Below, in pieces: positions 20,250-32,009 of a DNA stretch of 64,000 nucleotides. How positions within the stretch are numbered: the first letter of the stretch is position 1; each line of letters begins with the position of its first letter. The position numbers and the translations under genes were made by a program. The notes below the pieces were generated by a model. It was not told the DNA's origin and did no database searches. It was given only the letters and a program-made list of their open reading frames with translations. This stretch comes from Mantis religiosa (lineage: Eukaryota > Arthropoda > Insecta > Mantodea > Mantidae): assembly GCA_030765055.1 (NCBI GenBank), contig CM060947.1, positions 222,249,783 through 222,313,782 of the forward strand, in the 5' to 3' direction.

Positions 20250-22050
20250 CATGAAACTTTCCATTGGATAGGTCATATGACACCTACGACATTTAGGGTT
20301 GCCAAGGCTTAAAATACAAATGGTGCCCTCGTAGAGTAAAGAAGAACTCCCAAGAAATAAGCTATGACAAAGATTACGAATAAAGTAATTATTTATGGTG
20401 TCCTTTTTCTTTGATGTGCATAAAGTTGTAATCATACGCATTGACATCCTCTTGTATGTGTTGTGCTCTTGTCTACCGTCTAACCGCCAAACTGTTGTTA
20501 CGAGCTGTATGTACACAAAATGACTACATCAAGCGTACCCGTATAGTAAACTGCACATCTGCTCTCTCTCTCTCTCCTCTCTGTCGTTTTATGGTGCTAA
20601 AAATGGATGTTTTAATTATAAATATGCATTTGAAAAGGAAGTAATGTTTATAAAAGTTAAAGAGAAATTTCTCTCTTGGTTACACCTAATAAAATATATA
20701 GTGCTGCACTATGCAACCCATAGGATGGTTGAAAAACTGGCTGAAGTACAAGAACATTTTAGGAATGACATATGGTGCATTTGTGGCAAATAAATACCAG
20801 AATTTAATTGTTAATGTGAATGAGACGGAATCATGGTTGGTTATCTTATATATTTCATTTATACTTGAGTAAAATAGAAGCATGGATAGTCAAATATAAA
20901 CCAAATGCAAATATATTAGCTAACATAAACATATTTATATTGTGTGGACCTAACCACAGATGGTAATGGATAAGGAGCACATGTGCCAAATAGTACACGG
21001 GGGAACCGCTCAAAGTAGGGATTACATGCTTTATGAGAGGTTAGGGTTTTCTATTTGGTTCATTTCTATAAAAGGTATGGGTGACATTAAAATGGTCCCT
21101 CGGACCACATACCTTACACAGCCAGGGCATTACGCCCTGCCAGAATGAAGACCTGCACACAAAAAGGAACAGATTCACACTCTTGACTCACTCATACCAC
21201 AGGGTGGAGGAGTGGGTGAGTGAAGTCACATACCACTGAAGTCACATGAATTATTATTTGTACTAATTAAAACATTCTCTTGTAACATCTCTCCCTCTCT
21301 TCCTCGAAGATTTATGGATTAATTAAAACAATTTTACATTACATTTTTCACAAAGACAATTTAATTTTTCTTCTTCTTGTTTTCTTTAAAAGTTTATTGT
21401 TTTGTCCACATAATTTTGGAACAAATAACACTAATTGATTATAAAGTTGGAGTCCCCAGTGCAAAAACTGTTAGTTCGATATTTAGCCACAGGATAAAAA
21501 ATAAAAATAAAAATAAAAGCTCACCGTCCTTTGGCACAATCCCACTAAGTTAAAGCATGCATTCCGTACTTTGAGAAATTCTCCGTGTAGGATCTGGCCA
21601 TGTGCTCCTCCTTTACATTCCCATCCATGGTTATGTCGTCACAATATTTGTAGATGATCAGATGTTAATGGCAGAGAATGAGCAAGGTATCCATAAATTA
21701 CTGTTTAACCGAACAACTTAAAATAATACAGGGAAATTTCGGGAGACAAAAAAGAAAGGCTAGAACTGGCTGGATCATAGAGAATAATTTTATGTCAAAG
21801 CTGCTATCGCAGCACAAATAATTGAACAGGTGTCCATCTAAATATTCGGGTTCAGCAATTCAATAATTGATATAAAGTAAAGAAAACACTAAACAATTTA
21901 GCAAAATAAATAGTTGTATTACATGATATTTTGACATAATTATAAGATTGGATCTTAATCAAGGTCTGTCATGTAGTAGCTAAGCCCATACTAAAAGGTT
22001 CGTGTAGGACCTTAAGACTTCGGTAATAAATATATAATTTCAGTTAATTA
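20250..22050. other. AT-rich sequence, nothing recognised
   Basis: There is no coding homology. A short CT run lies at about 20558-20582. The segment near 20985-21240 is less AT-rich and may be a repeat fragment, but I cannot name it. Confidence 0.5.
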
Positions 22051-22084
22051 TTCCTCTGTTCCTTTCTTTAAGGTCTTTATTGCA

Positions 22085-22500
22085 CATCAACTGACCCGGC
22101 GAACTTCGTACCGCCAATAAAAGTTATCTGAATTTTTGTATATAAATAAAACAAATTCCAATTAGTTATTTATTCTGAAGTTGGAGAGAAGTTTAAATAC
22201 AACACAGTTACAATAAGTTAATGAGTTTAAAGCTTCCTGATAAACAATATTTTTTATTCTTTTGTGATGCGTAAATATATAAAGATGATTTCGCTTTCTG
22301 ACGGGCGAACACCCGACGTATAGTTGACCATGAGAGAAACAGGGAAACTTCAAGTTGATTCCGCAAACTTCAAACGACTGTCCTTGCGATTTATTTATGG
22401 TCTATGATCATTACAAAGGCCAAACGCAAGGGAAATTGTAGACGCTTAAAATCAAAGGTGAATCCGTTGGAATCATCTGAATATGGGAGATCAAAGTATC
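22085..22500 (-). pseudogene. Helitron helicase C-terminus remnant
   Basis: On the minus strand the last motifs of a Pif1-type Helitron helicase are readable: INKSQGQSFEVCGINLK, CFSHGQLYVGCSPVRKRNHL (motif VI region, normally CSRV) and IKNIVYQEAL at the end, in the ORF 22162-22353 and the broken frame before it. Downstream, at about 22095-22120, is GGCGGTACGAAGTTCGCCGG, an imperfect palindrome of the kind often seen after insect Helitron helicases. The Rep/HUH nuclease part is absent, so this is a 3' fragment. Confidence 0.82.
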
Positions 22501-22629
22501 CTTTATTTTGTACTATCTCTTGATTGTTGCCTCAATGATGTTGTTCATTATCTTTCTCACAGTTAGTCTAGTTCCATTGCACAGTCATGGTTGGTTAATG
22601 TTACGCAGGATAATCACAATTGATACTAC

Positions 22630-23163
22630 TTTTTTAACACTAGAGGCTCTACTCCCATTAGTGCTGGACCCGTAGGACCAAGGACCCGGGACTGCTTCTA
22701 CCTTGGAGCGATGGAAAACTCCAGGGTACTTTCCATGGGGCAATACCTTGAGTCTAAAAAGCCCCCCCCCCCCCTATTCGACTACTACGTCAAGACGGGT
22801 GTAAGTGGATACGCCACTTACGCGCGCCAACCCCGCCAGGAAGAGTACCGAAAACCTCGGTGGGGCCACCTGGTGATCTAGAACACCTTCTACTAGCTCT
22901 GCAGGCTAGTACCCGGGACATATGAGGCAACCCTCTACCCCCTCCGGGTGGCAGTAGCCTAGCCGGAGTTACCCAATTCCACATGGGTGTCGGGAGCACA
23001 CTGCCGCCTCGAGTCCATCCCAATCCGAGCAACTCCCCGACGGGAGGGCCACGGCAGTTCGGCCCGAGGTTCCTCTGGTAACGTGAGAGGTAGCACGAGT
23101 GCTAAGGATCCGTAGGGCCCGCACTACGACAGCTGAAGGGCACGGATCACCTCCCCTACGGGA
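22630..23163 (-). repeat. R530 retroposon, copy 2
   Basis: On the minus strand it starts CCCGTAGGGGAGGTGATCCG and ends near CCTCTAGTGTTAAAAAA. It matches 11536-12065 over its length, including GTACTAGCCTGCAGAGCTAG and AGATCACCAGGTGGCCCCAC. It is flanked by a 14-bp target duplication with one mismatch (ACAATTGATACTAC at 22616-22629, ACAACTGATACTAC at 23164-23177). The A-run at its 3' end and the duplication length fit LINE-driven retroposition. A 14-base C run at about 22761-22774 lies inside. Confidence 0.78.
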
Positions 23164-23177
23164 ACAACTGATACTAC

Positions 23178-23925
23178 GTTGAAATTTAAAATGTTGAGGC
23201 GGGAGTCCAGGCAATTCTAATGAGTTTAAAAGCTCTGTGGTGTAGCTGACTACGTTTATAACTGGTTTATAACTGTTCAACAGATTTGTAGGAAAACAAC
23301 TTCCCCGGAAGAAACAGACAATCTAGGATGCATTTCTAATATACTAGCATGACTATTAGCATTATCTACGCCTCGATGATCATTAGTGCTGTCAGCACGT
23401 GACGTAGGTCGTCGCACATTTGACTGACTTCTACGACCATGGACATGTTGTCTTCTCCTTGGTATAGTAAAAAGTTTCTGCAAACTTCACAGTCATAAAG
23501 GAATTCAATTCTAATTTTGTATCAATTCAATTCATATGCACGAATTCACAAACACAAGTTATAAGGTAACCAAGGTCTCAAGAATATTTGACAACAATTT
23601 TCGGTAGTCAAATATTTATAGTGTTATAGTGCTCTCAGACACTAAATTTGTGTCTAATTGACGAAAGGTATAATAAATTTAGTCTTGATAACAAACGATA
23701 AACATTATTTAATAAAATATGATAAGTGAAACACCTTTCTACTTAGTAACGGTTTTGTTTGTTGAAAATAAAAGACGGCGTATATGTTCCGTAGAAGTTT
23801 ATGTATGTACTTTCATATTTAGTTAATAACTCGGTCCTTTATAACGTCAGTAGTTTTATCTCGCGTTTTAAACCTTTCTTGGACTTCTACAAATATTTCG
23901 AAACCAATTAGCCAGATTGGTTACA
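23178..23925. other. AT-rich spacer, nothing recognised
   Basis: No recognisable coding or repeat structure was found. Confidence 0.5.
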
Positions 23926-23927
23926 TA

Positions 23928-25286
23928 TACTGGGTGTATATTAATGAATATCGGGGTTTTAACTCTTTATTATATATTTATTATATTCAACTTACATTTA
24001 TAAATGACATGTCAAATGAAAAAGCAATTCAAACAGTTTTACCAAGAATCTTATAAGTGTTCAATGTGACTACCCTTTGTCACACGGCACACATCAAGTC
24101 TATAGCCGAGTTCTTCCCAAACGTTGATAAGTGTGTATTCAGTAATTGTAGCAACAGCTGCTTCAATCTGGTTTCTTAATTCAGGGAGGTCAGCTGGTAG
24201 TAGAGCCATGTACCCACGAACCTTGATGAAGACCTAAAGGTAAAAATCGTATGGCGTTAGGTCAGGAGAACTTGGAGGCCATGCATAGTACGCCCTCTCA
24301 TTGGGGCCCTTGCGGCCTATCCAGCGCTCGGGTGCAGTAATGTTTAACCAATCGCGTACTTCGTTATGCCAGTGAGTTGGCCCACCATCTTGCTGGAAAA
24401 TGAAGTTCTTTGGTTCATTTTCTTCCAACTGAGGGAAGAGCCATTACTCTAGTGTATCAAGGTAAGAAGTGCCAGTTACAGTAGTTTCACCAAAAAGAAA
24501 GGCCCATAAACTTTTCGCCAGGATACAGCACAAAAAACATTCACTTTAGGGGAATCTCGTTGCATTTGTACCATCTCGTGAGGATTTTCTGAGCCCCAGA
24601 TGCCGCACATTATGAATGTTAACATGTACACTAAGGCGAAAGTTCGATTCATTACTTAAGACAACGCGACCCATAAAATCGTCATTATCATGAAACAACA
24701 TGTCATTTGCGAAGTTGGCACAACATTCGTGGTCTATCGGTTTTAGAGCCTATAATAACTGTAAACGGCAAGGACGTAGCCGTAAGCGTTTTCTTACAAC
24801 TTTCCAAACACTAGACACAGGAACTTGTTATTCACGACTAGCCTTCCGGACTGATTTCTTTGGGCTACGAGTGAACGACTCTGTCACTCACCCAACAGTC
24901 TCTTCACTTACTTTTGGTCGTCTCGTGCTCTTCCCTTTACAAAGGCAGCCGGTATCTTCAAACTGAAAGTACCATCTACGAATGCTATTATCACTAGGAG
25001 AATCACAACCGAACTTAATCCGAAACGCACGTTGCACAGTAACTACAGATTCGGTATTTGCAAACTGCAAAATACAAAACGCTTTCTGTTTACTAGTCGC
25101 CATCTGTGCTGCTATCGCTGTCCAGCGGACTGCGACAGAAACATTGCACGCACATGCCCACTGGTGCCAACAAACAAAACTATTTGAGTTGCTTTTTCAT
25201 TTGACATATCATTTATAACTGTAAGATTAATGTAATAAATATTATAAAGGGTTAAATCTCCGATATTCATTTATATACACCCTGTA
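23928..25286 (-). mobile_element. Tc1/mariner-superfamily transposon with ~110-bp inverted repeats
   Basis: The 1359-bp element has terminal inverted repeats, TACTGGGTGTATATTAATGA at the left and the reverse complement of TACAGGGTGTATATAAATGA at the right. The inverted similarity extends about 110 bp inward on both sides (through ATGAAAAAGCAATTCAA). TA target duplications are at 23926-23927 and 25287-25288. It encodes one degraded transposase on the minus strand. Confidence 0.92.
24051..25103 (-). pseudogene. Transposase of the 1359-bp element (DUF4817-type N-terminus)
   Basis: The start ATG at 25103 begins MATSKQKAFCILQFANTESV. The N-terminal helix-turn-helix region (FRIKFGCDSPSDNSIRRWYF) is of the kind annotated DUF4817 in insects. 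Several in-frame stops follow within ESFTRSPKKSVRKASRE and later. The catalytic domain shows VVLSNESNF (the expected Asp reads Asn), FIFQQDGGPTHWHNEVRDWL (second Asp) and PPSSPDLTPYDFYL (third acidic position). The C-terminal end is TKGSHIEHL with a stop at 24051-24053. It is inactive. Confidence 0.88.
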
Positions 25287-25288
25287 TA

Positions 25289-25990
25289 ATAGTAGAAACA
25301 ATCGACACCCTAATGTAGACGTAAGAGAAGTATTAAATGAAGGAACATCGCATCGGTAGAAAGAGGACGAAACCTTCAATATTATCTCGACACTCAATGT
25401 TTTACGAGGTTCAGCGTGTCATTTTTACTGCAATTTTATAGCCAGCTGGACTAATATACAAACATTTCATAGGTATATATGACCTGTTTTAAATCTTGAG
25501 CAGCTATAAAAGCTACGTAGAATCTCCGCAGACAGTCTGCAATGTTGAATAACAACAAAACCAGTATTTAATACTTTTGATGCTTGGTAGCCATTTTTCA
25601 AAGGTTGGAGTCGTTCGTGAAGAGGGTATGAAATACAATGAATATTTATAATTTTATTGATTGACATTAGTCGTTTTGTGTAAAGAGTAAGCCGTTCAAT
25701 GATTACTAATTCAGAACCTTTAAAGTATTTCTCGTCATTTATTAAGGAGTAAACTTAGTTTGTGAATATTTCATAAGTACAACAGGTTAGAATTTTACTA
25801 AACCGTTCCTTAGAATGTTATTCAACTTTGCTCTATTTCGTGTTTTATACATATACGAACCTCACATGCGTTGATGCACCTGATTGTTATATACATAACT
25901 CAAATGTTACTTCATCTACCTTGAGGAATATATAATTGAGACAACGCTATCTCATGCTGGTAAACAAAATATAGCATTTAATATAAATAT
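25289..25990. other. AT-rich spacer, nothing recognised
   Basis: No feature was recognised. It could be upstream sequence of the exon candidate at 26213. Confidence 0.4.
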
Positions 25991-26212
25991 TTTGGAGAAT
26001 CCCTATGAAAGACCACGTGGAGAAAAGTCGCGTGACTGTTACACATATTTTTGGTCTCTTGTTCGCCGAGTCACAGCTTTAATGGCATCACTTTACCGGC
26101 TTTATCAAACAAACGACAGCTTGAAACAAAACACAAGCAGTGGAGAGTCAAACGGCCGCAAGGAACGCTTCAGTACAATACCTGCTTTAAATAAAACAAG
26201 TTCCCACGGTTA

Positions 26213-26386
26213 ATGAAGGTGATTGCTGAGTTAACACGACACGTTTCTACAATGCTAGTATATTTATTTCATGTTTTAGCGTTTATTTATCAGGTTAGTG
26301 TTTTAGTTTCTGATAACTCGTTTTCTGGAACCCAAAGTTGGCTTTTGGAACGTGACACATGGAGGATATGGGCAACCTGGAGCTCT
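26213..26386 (+). CDS. Candidate first coding exon of a secreted thrombospondin-repeat protein
   Basis: The segment of 58 codons starts at an ATG (MKVIAELTRH). A hydrophobic signal-peptide-like stretch, MLVYLFHVLAFIYQVSVLVS, follows at residues 14-33, and the segment ends RDTWRIWATWSS. WxxWxxWSS is the canonical opening of a thrombospondin type 1 repeat, which would continue with CSxxCG in the next exon. The next bases are GTGAGT, a strong splice donor, in phase 0. Sequence before it (about 26000-26212) has no clear coding signal and could be 5' UTR. ADAMTS-like or papilin-type proteins have this start, but the Cys-bearing continuation is not found nearby, so identity is unproven. Confidence 0.4.
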
Positions 26387-26624
26387 GTGAGTACAAGTTT
26401 GACTTACCCTAACACTTATAATACATAAAAATGGTACTGCATTACATACAAAAATTAGATAACGAGATTTCGCAAATATATGGACACTGGAATTCTTCGA
26501 GTAAATAAAACAACATGTATTTACAAAGAAGTTGGTGTGCGTGTGTGTACCTATAACATTCAAAAGCGAAGAAAAAATACATACCATATGTTCAAAATAT
26601 TTCCAATCTGGATGACCTTGGTTT

Positions 26625-27680
26625 CTTCTTCTTCTTGTTCTTTTGCTGCTTCATCGAGTTAGACCTTTGATCTGTTTCCACATCAAGAGCACGAGTTTAT
26701 CCATCTGATACATGGGCGTTTAACCCCTCTTCTACATACCTTAGGTTGGTATTGAATTAATACCTGTGATAACCTATTTTGTGGCATCCTTCCTATGTGT
26801 TCTAACCAGTTATTTCTTATTTGCTTATTCTTCGCTTAAGTTGAACATGTTTAATTCTGTTCTAATATCCTCATTACGTTTCTTCATCTATAAGTACATA
26901 TCTCGCCACAGAACGTAACAATTACATTTCGGCTGATTCTTCCTTCTATCTATGTGCAATTCTCACAGGCATAAGTTAACATGAGCACTACCATAGTTTT
27001 ATAGAATTTTAATTGAATTATTTTTCATTTTTTTATTTCTCAGTGTTCTTACTGTTCCACAAACGCTATAGAATCTGCTAATTTTTATGTTAATATACTT
27101 CTTTTGGCAGTAGGATGCGTTAAACTCAGGTAGTTTAAATTATTTTCCTCTTCTATTATTTTATTGATTATTACTATTTTAGATACTACCTAAGTGGTTT
27201 GTCCCTTAGAACCCATCACTATTGTTTTCCTCTCTGAAATTCTCCTGTAATTGCTGGATATTCATTCTAATTTGAGTACTGTTATTTGTAATTCACATTC
27301 TGTATTACAAAATATTACTTGATCGTGCGCAAGCAGTACAGTGTTTAAGGCCTTGTTATTTATTTCAAAATTTATGTTTAAGTATCCTTGTCATTGTCTT
27401 ATGACATCATGAATATGTATTAAACCCTGCTGGAGACATTGGGTAGCCTTGTTTGACATCTTGATTTATTTTAATTTGCCCACTCTTATTGATTGATATT
27501 TAAGTTGCGCACCATAAGCTTTGAGTTAATCTTCTCAGCTTTCTAGATAACTTCTTTTATAAATTATTTCCCAATGCTATTCTTTGTAATAATTTAACAA
27601 AATCTTTATCATAATCGATAAGTAATATATTAAGTTGATAGACTGAATTCTCCTCGTTTCTGAATTATTTGCTCTATTAC
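26625..27680 (-). pseudogene. Old non-LTR retrotransposon remnant (RT region)
   Basis: On the minus strand heavily decayed frames keep the RT order: YDKDFVKLLQRIAL near 27610, INQDVKQGYPMSPAGFN (QGCPLSP motif) near 27440-27480, then an active-site-like LLAHDQVIF in a shifted frame near 27330, and QNRL-like C-terminal sequence near 26780. The 3' end reads AAGAACAAGAAGAAGAAGAA, the same kind of tandem tail as at 20225-20245, which suggests the same or a related family. Many stops. Confidence 0.7.
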
Positions 27681-27699
27681 AAATATGCACTCTGAACAG

Positions 27700-28700
27700 G
27701 AACGTCCCTTCCGAAATGCATTTTGTTCTTCTGAAAGAAGGTGACCTTTGCATAACTATTAAAACGTAGCATATAGACAGAAATCACACTGGTTAAAAGG
27801 TGCAGATGTCATTAAAGTACACGACTTACACGAAATACATTCCTTTGTGGAATTGATCATTTCTAAGATATTTCTGCAATATGTATAAAGTTTGTCATAT
27901 CTAACGATTTTCCCAAAAGGGATGTTTTTCGCCCCACTGCTCACAAAAAGAAATCAAAATTTCAAAACTGTCACATAACTAACTTTCAGGAAGGTTTCAT
28001 TGTCAGTTAAACGTGTACTCCATCATTCCTTTGTAGAGAATATGAAATATCTAATGCTTATTTTATTTTCATGACTAAAATGTTGTTGTAGAAGTAAGTT
28101 ATTTGTAATAGTTCGTGCAGCGTGAGAAATGAAGTCACAAGTGAAGCACTTCAGCTTTTAGGGGAGGTTTTCTCTTTAAGTTGGTAATTCTAATAAGCGT
28201 TGCAATTTATATTATATGAAATGGAATACTTTGCTTGCTAGCGAGTACATCCAGGTTTCTCTTCATTTTTGAACACATTTATTAATATTTTTCTTAATTA
28301 TAAACATATTTTTTTCATAATGTGCTAGTATATATGATTTAAATTTTATAATGATAAGTGCTAAAAGATGCACAATTTTTATTTCAATAACATTTTGTTT
28401 CATTAAAATAATTATGAAAATTTGAATCAGGCTGTAATAAAGAAAGTAATGTCTTTCTGAACTGGATGAAAGCAGCATTTCTAGGACTTGCATACTTATT
28501 TTTACACACCATAGGAGCTTATATGCACGCAATAAAATCTTCATCCTGCTATTTTATATTCACTCTGAAATAATGGAAAGGTCTTTCAATCCACTCTTAA
28601 TTAAATGGGATAGGTTCGATATGATTTTCATCAAAATTAATATCAGTATAGAACATAGACACAATCACTTACGTAGAGACCATCATGAATTACTAAGCAG
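27700..28700. other. AT-rich sequence, nothing recognised
   Basis: No homology was recognised. It lies between the retroelement remnant and the exon candidate and could be intronic. Confidence 0.4.
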
Positions 28701-28730
28701 ATATACTAACAGTGTAATATCCTGTCACAG

Positions 28731-28871
28731 ATAATGCAGGCTGCCCATTTTGGAGTGTCCATACTAGAGGATGTTCTTCGCCTGCTGCAGGGAGATAATG
28801 GAGCTATTCAGAAATTTATAGCTGTTAAACGGAATCGTTACTTCACCAGTTATGTATTCCCTCAAGGGACA
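28731..28871 (+). CDS. Candidate internal exon of a host gene, function unknown
   Basis: The 141-base (47-codon) open segment begins IMQAAHFGVSILEDVLRLLQ and ends RYFTSYVFPQGT. It has a textbook acceptor: a perfect branch point TACTAAC at 28704-28710, then TCCTGTCACAG ending at 28730. The donor at 28872 is GTAAGT. Both ends are phase 0, matching the phase of the exon candidate at 26213-26386, so they could belong to one plus-strand gene. It has no cysteines and is not itself a thrombospondin repeat. I cannot assign a family. Confidence 0.4.
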
Positions 28872-29479
28872 GTAAGTATATTAGTAATATTTATTCAAGT
28901 TCACATACTGAAAGGGAAGTACGAACGCAATGCAAATCAGTATTTAACTTTTAAGTTTAGAGAACTCCGGGAACGACAACAGAAATGTGAAACAATGACC
29001 ATAGTGAAGTTCCATTTTACCCTTAGAGTTGTCATTTGTTTGTATCTAATTTGTCATAACAACCCAATTGCCAGGCCAATGCCCACTGTCCAACCGCTGT
29101 TTTCCGTACTTCTGTCTACAACGGGCTCACAAATTAGTTAAAGTGCGGAAGGGTGAGATGTGGTTAGCCTTGGAGTCCCAGTGGATGAGTGCCCTGTATA
29201 TATCTCCCAGTGGAAGAAAATTCTGTATTATTTAAATGACAGCAACGGTACATTTAGCTTCCAGACTGCTTAAATGCGATGTACATAAGCTAAAATGAAA
29301 AACAAGCTTTAAAAACGTGCAAAAGACAAGCCAAACTAGTTAATAATTATTAAATAAATAAAAATAAACAAAGGTCCTCCATAAAAAAGGCCAGTTCCAT
29401 GCCAAGCTCCATTTATACTGTTTTCCAAAGTATTGCATTACTATCTGTATTTTATTTTACAACTACATACATTCCGTTC

Positions 29480-29570
29480 TTATTGCTGGTACCAGAAATC
29501 GAATTCGGGCCTTCCGCTTGAAAAGCAGCTAGTGGCTTCACCACTTACGATTGCATCTACCTTCAATTCA
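29480..29570 (-). repeat. tRNA-like SINE fragment (uncertain)
   Basis: On the minus strand AGTGGTGAAGCCACTAGC and, about 30 bases on, CGAATTCGATTTCTGG resemble box A and box B spacing of a tRNA-derived SINE head. No second copy is in the window, so this is tentative. Confidence 0.3.
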
Positions 29571-29639
29571 GACAACGTAAAGTAGTTCAGGCGAAGTCTA
29601 TCAGGTAGTAAAAATCAGGGAAGCCACCGCAGCAATTCT

Positions 29640-29750
29640 ATGGGGCTTTCCATTAAAGCAACATCTTGAGTAAAAAGCCCACCCCCTTTTCAGGTGGAAG
29701 TGGATATGCCACTTAGGTGCGTCAACTACCGATAACCTCAGTCTGGCAGA
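29640..29750 (-). repeat. R530 retroposon fragment, copy 3
   Basis: The segment GAGTAAAAAGCCCACCCCC followed by GGTGGAAGTGGATATGCCA matches the 3' part of copy 2 (22750-22815) in the same orientation. Only about 100 bases are recognisable. No target duplication was identified. Confidence 0.55.
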
Positions 29751-29759
29751 CATTTATCT

Positions 29760-30630
29760 AGTACCTTGTTTTAGTACTTTTAATGACGTTTTGAGACAAT
29801 AGACAGTTTATAGCTGTATATAACCGAAATGAAAGTGACGGTAGATCTAGAAGAACCAACATTTGCTGCATCTTAAGGGAATCAAACGCATATTTACTAA
29901 CTTTTCTTTGTATTTCACTTTAATATTTGACGACCGGAGAGAACTCTGGCGTAATTTCAAGTCACAGCGATATAATTAAGTTCTACCTAAGAGAAACTAG
30001 TACCCTTTTTATTATTTATTCGTTATTTTCCTAAGTATTGCATATGAATTATATATAAATTGTTTAAGCATTCACATATGTTGTTCGTGAAGATACTCTA
30101 CTATAAAACCTATTTGCATAAGAGAAAAGTTTAGTTTTGTTTTTGAATTTTTCTTCAACTTATATATCAACAAGTTGTTCAAAAATAATAAAGAATGCTT
30201 GTTAGTTCTAGTTACCACTCTGAACGTATTTTATTTCCCAGCAATAACTCCGTGTTTGAGTAAAAGTTGAAAATTAGCAAATTATGTGGGATCACATCTT
30301 CTAGATCTGTGTAGCATGACTGGGTCCTATTGGGTATGGCCTTTGTTTGTAGCATGTTTCGTATGTTATCAATGTGTAACCTTTCACACATTCGATACCG
30401 GCGCTGTTCTTAATTTATGGGCAGATGTAAACAAAGCGGGAAAATGTATTACTCCGCTGGCGACTGTGACTGGAGGGAATAGTCACGCTATCTTATCCAA
30501 CAGGTAGCAAACATGTGATGCGCTGTCAACGAAATTTCATGCAAAGCTTTGATTTTCCGTTTTCGGTATTTGAGTAGCTTGCGCGGAAGGACTTTTACGT
30601 TAGGATTAAAATCTAAGTTGTGTGTTTACT
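29760..30630. other. No supported gene; one weak open segment
   Basis: A plus-strand open segment at 30316-30507 starts MTGSYWVWPLFVACFVCYQC, which looks signal-peptide-like, and ends SNR before AGGTAGC. The donor is weak and no homology was seen, so no exon is called. Confidence 0.3.
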
Positions 30631-30643
30631 GCGCGAGCGCGCG

Positions 30644-30680
<37 letters not shown>
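30630..30680. repeat. Compound (GC)n(AC)n microsatellite
   Basis: Alternating GCGCGC changes directly to ACACAC over about 50 bases. Purine-pyrimidine alternation of this length is capable of Z-DNA formation in principle. Confidence 0.95.
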
Positions 30681-30684
<4 letters not shown>

Positions 30685-31439
30685 CTTTTGTACGCTTAGA
30701 GGTGACTGAATGCTTAAAAAATTACTCATATAACCTCATAAAACCTCACCTCATTCATAAATAAAAAATTAATGTACGAGTTTTCTGTGAAAAAAAAATA
30801 GTGCCAAACAACTGTGTGTAGCCACTTTGGCAATGAGTTGAAATTTCTACTGGCACGCAACTGAAAAAAATACTTTACGTATACCAAATTAGAATCTGAC
30901 AAGGGACGAATTCCTTTAAGGACTTCCACTTCCTAATTTTCCCTTGATAAATTCTGCGCCACAACAATTTGTCTTCACACTCAACAATTTTTTTTTCTCT
31001 TTCTGTCACAAATTCAAACCTACGTCGCGAAAAATGTTGTGGAAGCTCCTTTTCTAAAGCTCGCCTCTTCTGCATCTTTGTTTACTGCTTGAAGCACCAT
31101 TGCAATTCTAGTGGCTCGTTTATTCCCAAGAAGCTATGAATCCTGTGACGAATAGAAATTTTAAGAAATTCATCATGTTCATCTTTTGTGCAGTGTTTTC
31201 CTGGAGTGGACAGTCAGTTTTCACAACCTAACTTCGAGAGAAATTAATAGCTGGCACTGAAACACCGGTAATATCTGCTGACAAATTAATGTCCTCCATT
31301 GCTAAAGTCGGGTATTTTCTCAGAACTTGCAGAATACGGTCAATACAATTTGTTTTGACACTTTTTAGCGGTTTTCCTTATTGATATTTACATATTGCAC
31401 GGAAGCGGCCATGTTGTACGCTTGATTCTCCCAGTTTCT

Positions 31440-32000
31440 TCATCTCTTCTGGCTCTACAGCCCTTGATGAGCTTTGGCCTCCTGCACATTCTTTCTCCAC
31501 ACATCTCTATCTACAGCTTTCCTTTTCCATCATCTAATTCCTATCCTCATTAATCTTCTATTGCATCATCTGCCCTAGCCATCTTACTCGTATTCGTCGT
31601 GCCTTTATAAACCTCACAATATCTTGGTTCTTTATTAACTCATCTAACTCATAATTGGACCTAATTCTCCATAGTTCTTTATCCTTTACCAGTCCGCAAA
31701 AACTTCTCAATTTTTTTTCATTCAGATCTTCGTAGCATTTCTTCATCTGTATTATTCATGGCCCATGTTTCTGCACCATATGTTACTATTGTTTTTATTA
31801 ATGTTTTATATATCTGACGTTTAATACATCTGCTAATGCATCTATTTTAACAGATGTAAGTTAGCATAATAAGCTGCATTCCCACTTTTATTCTTTCTTT
31901 TATACATTCCTTTAAATTATTTTAGTCATTTATAAGAGGCTTTAAGTATTTGAATTGGGATACTCCTTCAAATGTTTCTTTCTCCTGCTACTAGATTTGT
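31440..32000 (-). pseudogene. Non-LTR retrotransposon C-terminal fragment
   Basis: On the minus strand the post-RT C-terminal region is readable in pieces. A shifted TIVTYGAETWAMN-like block lies near 31760. After a frameshift comes RSNYELDELIKNQDIVRFIKA with RIRVRWLGQMMQ (31558-31746), corresponding to the GHxxRM-type tail of APE non-LTR elements. The 3' end near 31440 is AGAAGAGATGAAGAAAC. No RT core is present. Confidence 0.7.
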
Positions 32001-32009
32001 AATTGTTCG

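Noticed and set aside
30316..30507. Signal-peptide-like open segment starting MTGSYWVWPLF
   Set aside because: The donor (AGGTAGC) is weak, no partner exon was found, and there is no homology that I recognise.
30875..31075. 66-codon charged minus-strand frame (MQKRRALEKELPQHF)
   Set aside because: It looks protein-like, but no family, splice signals or conserved neighbours support it.
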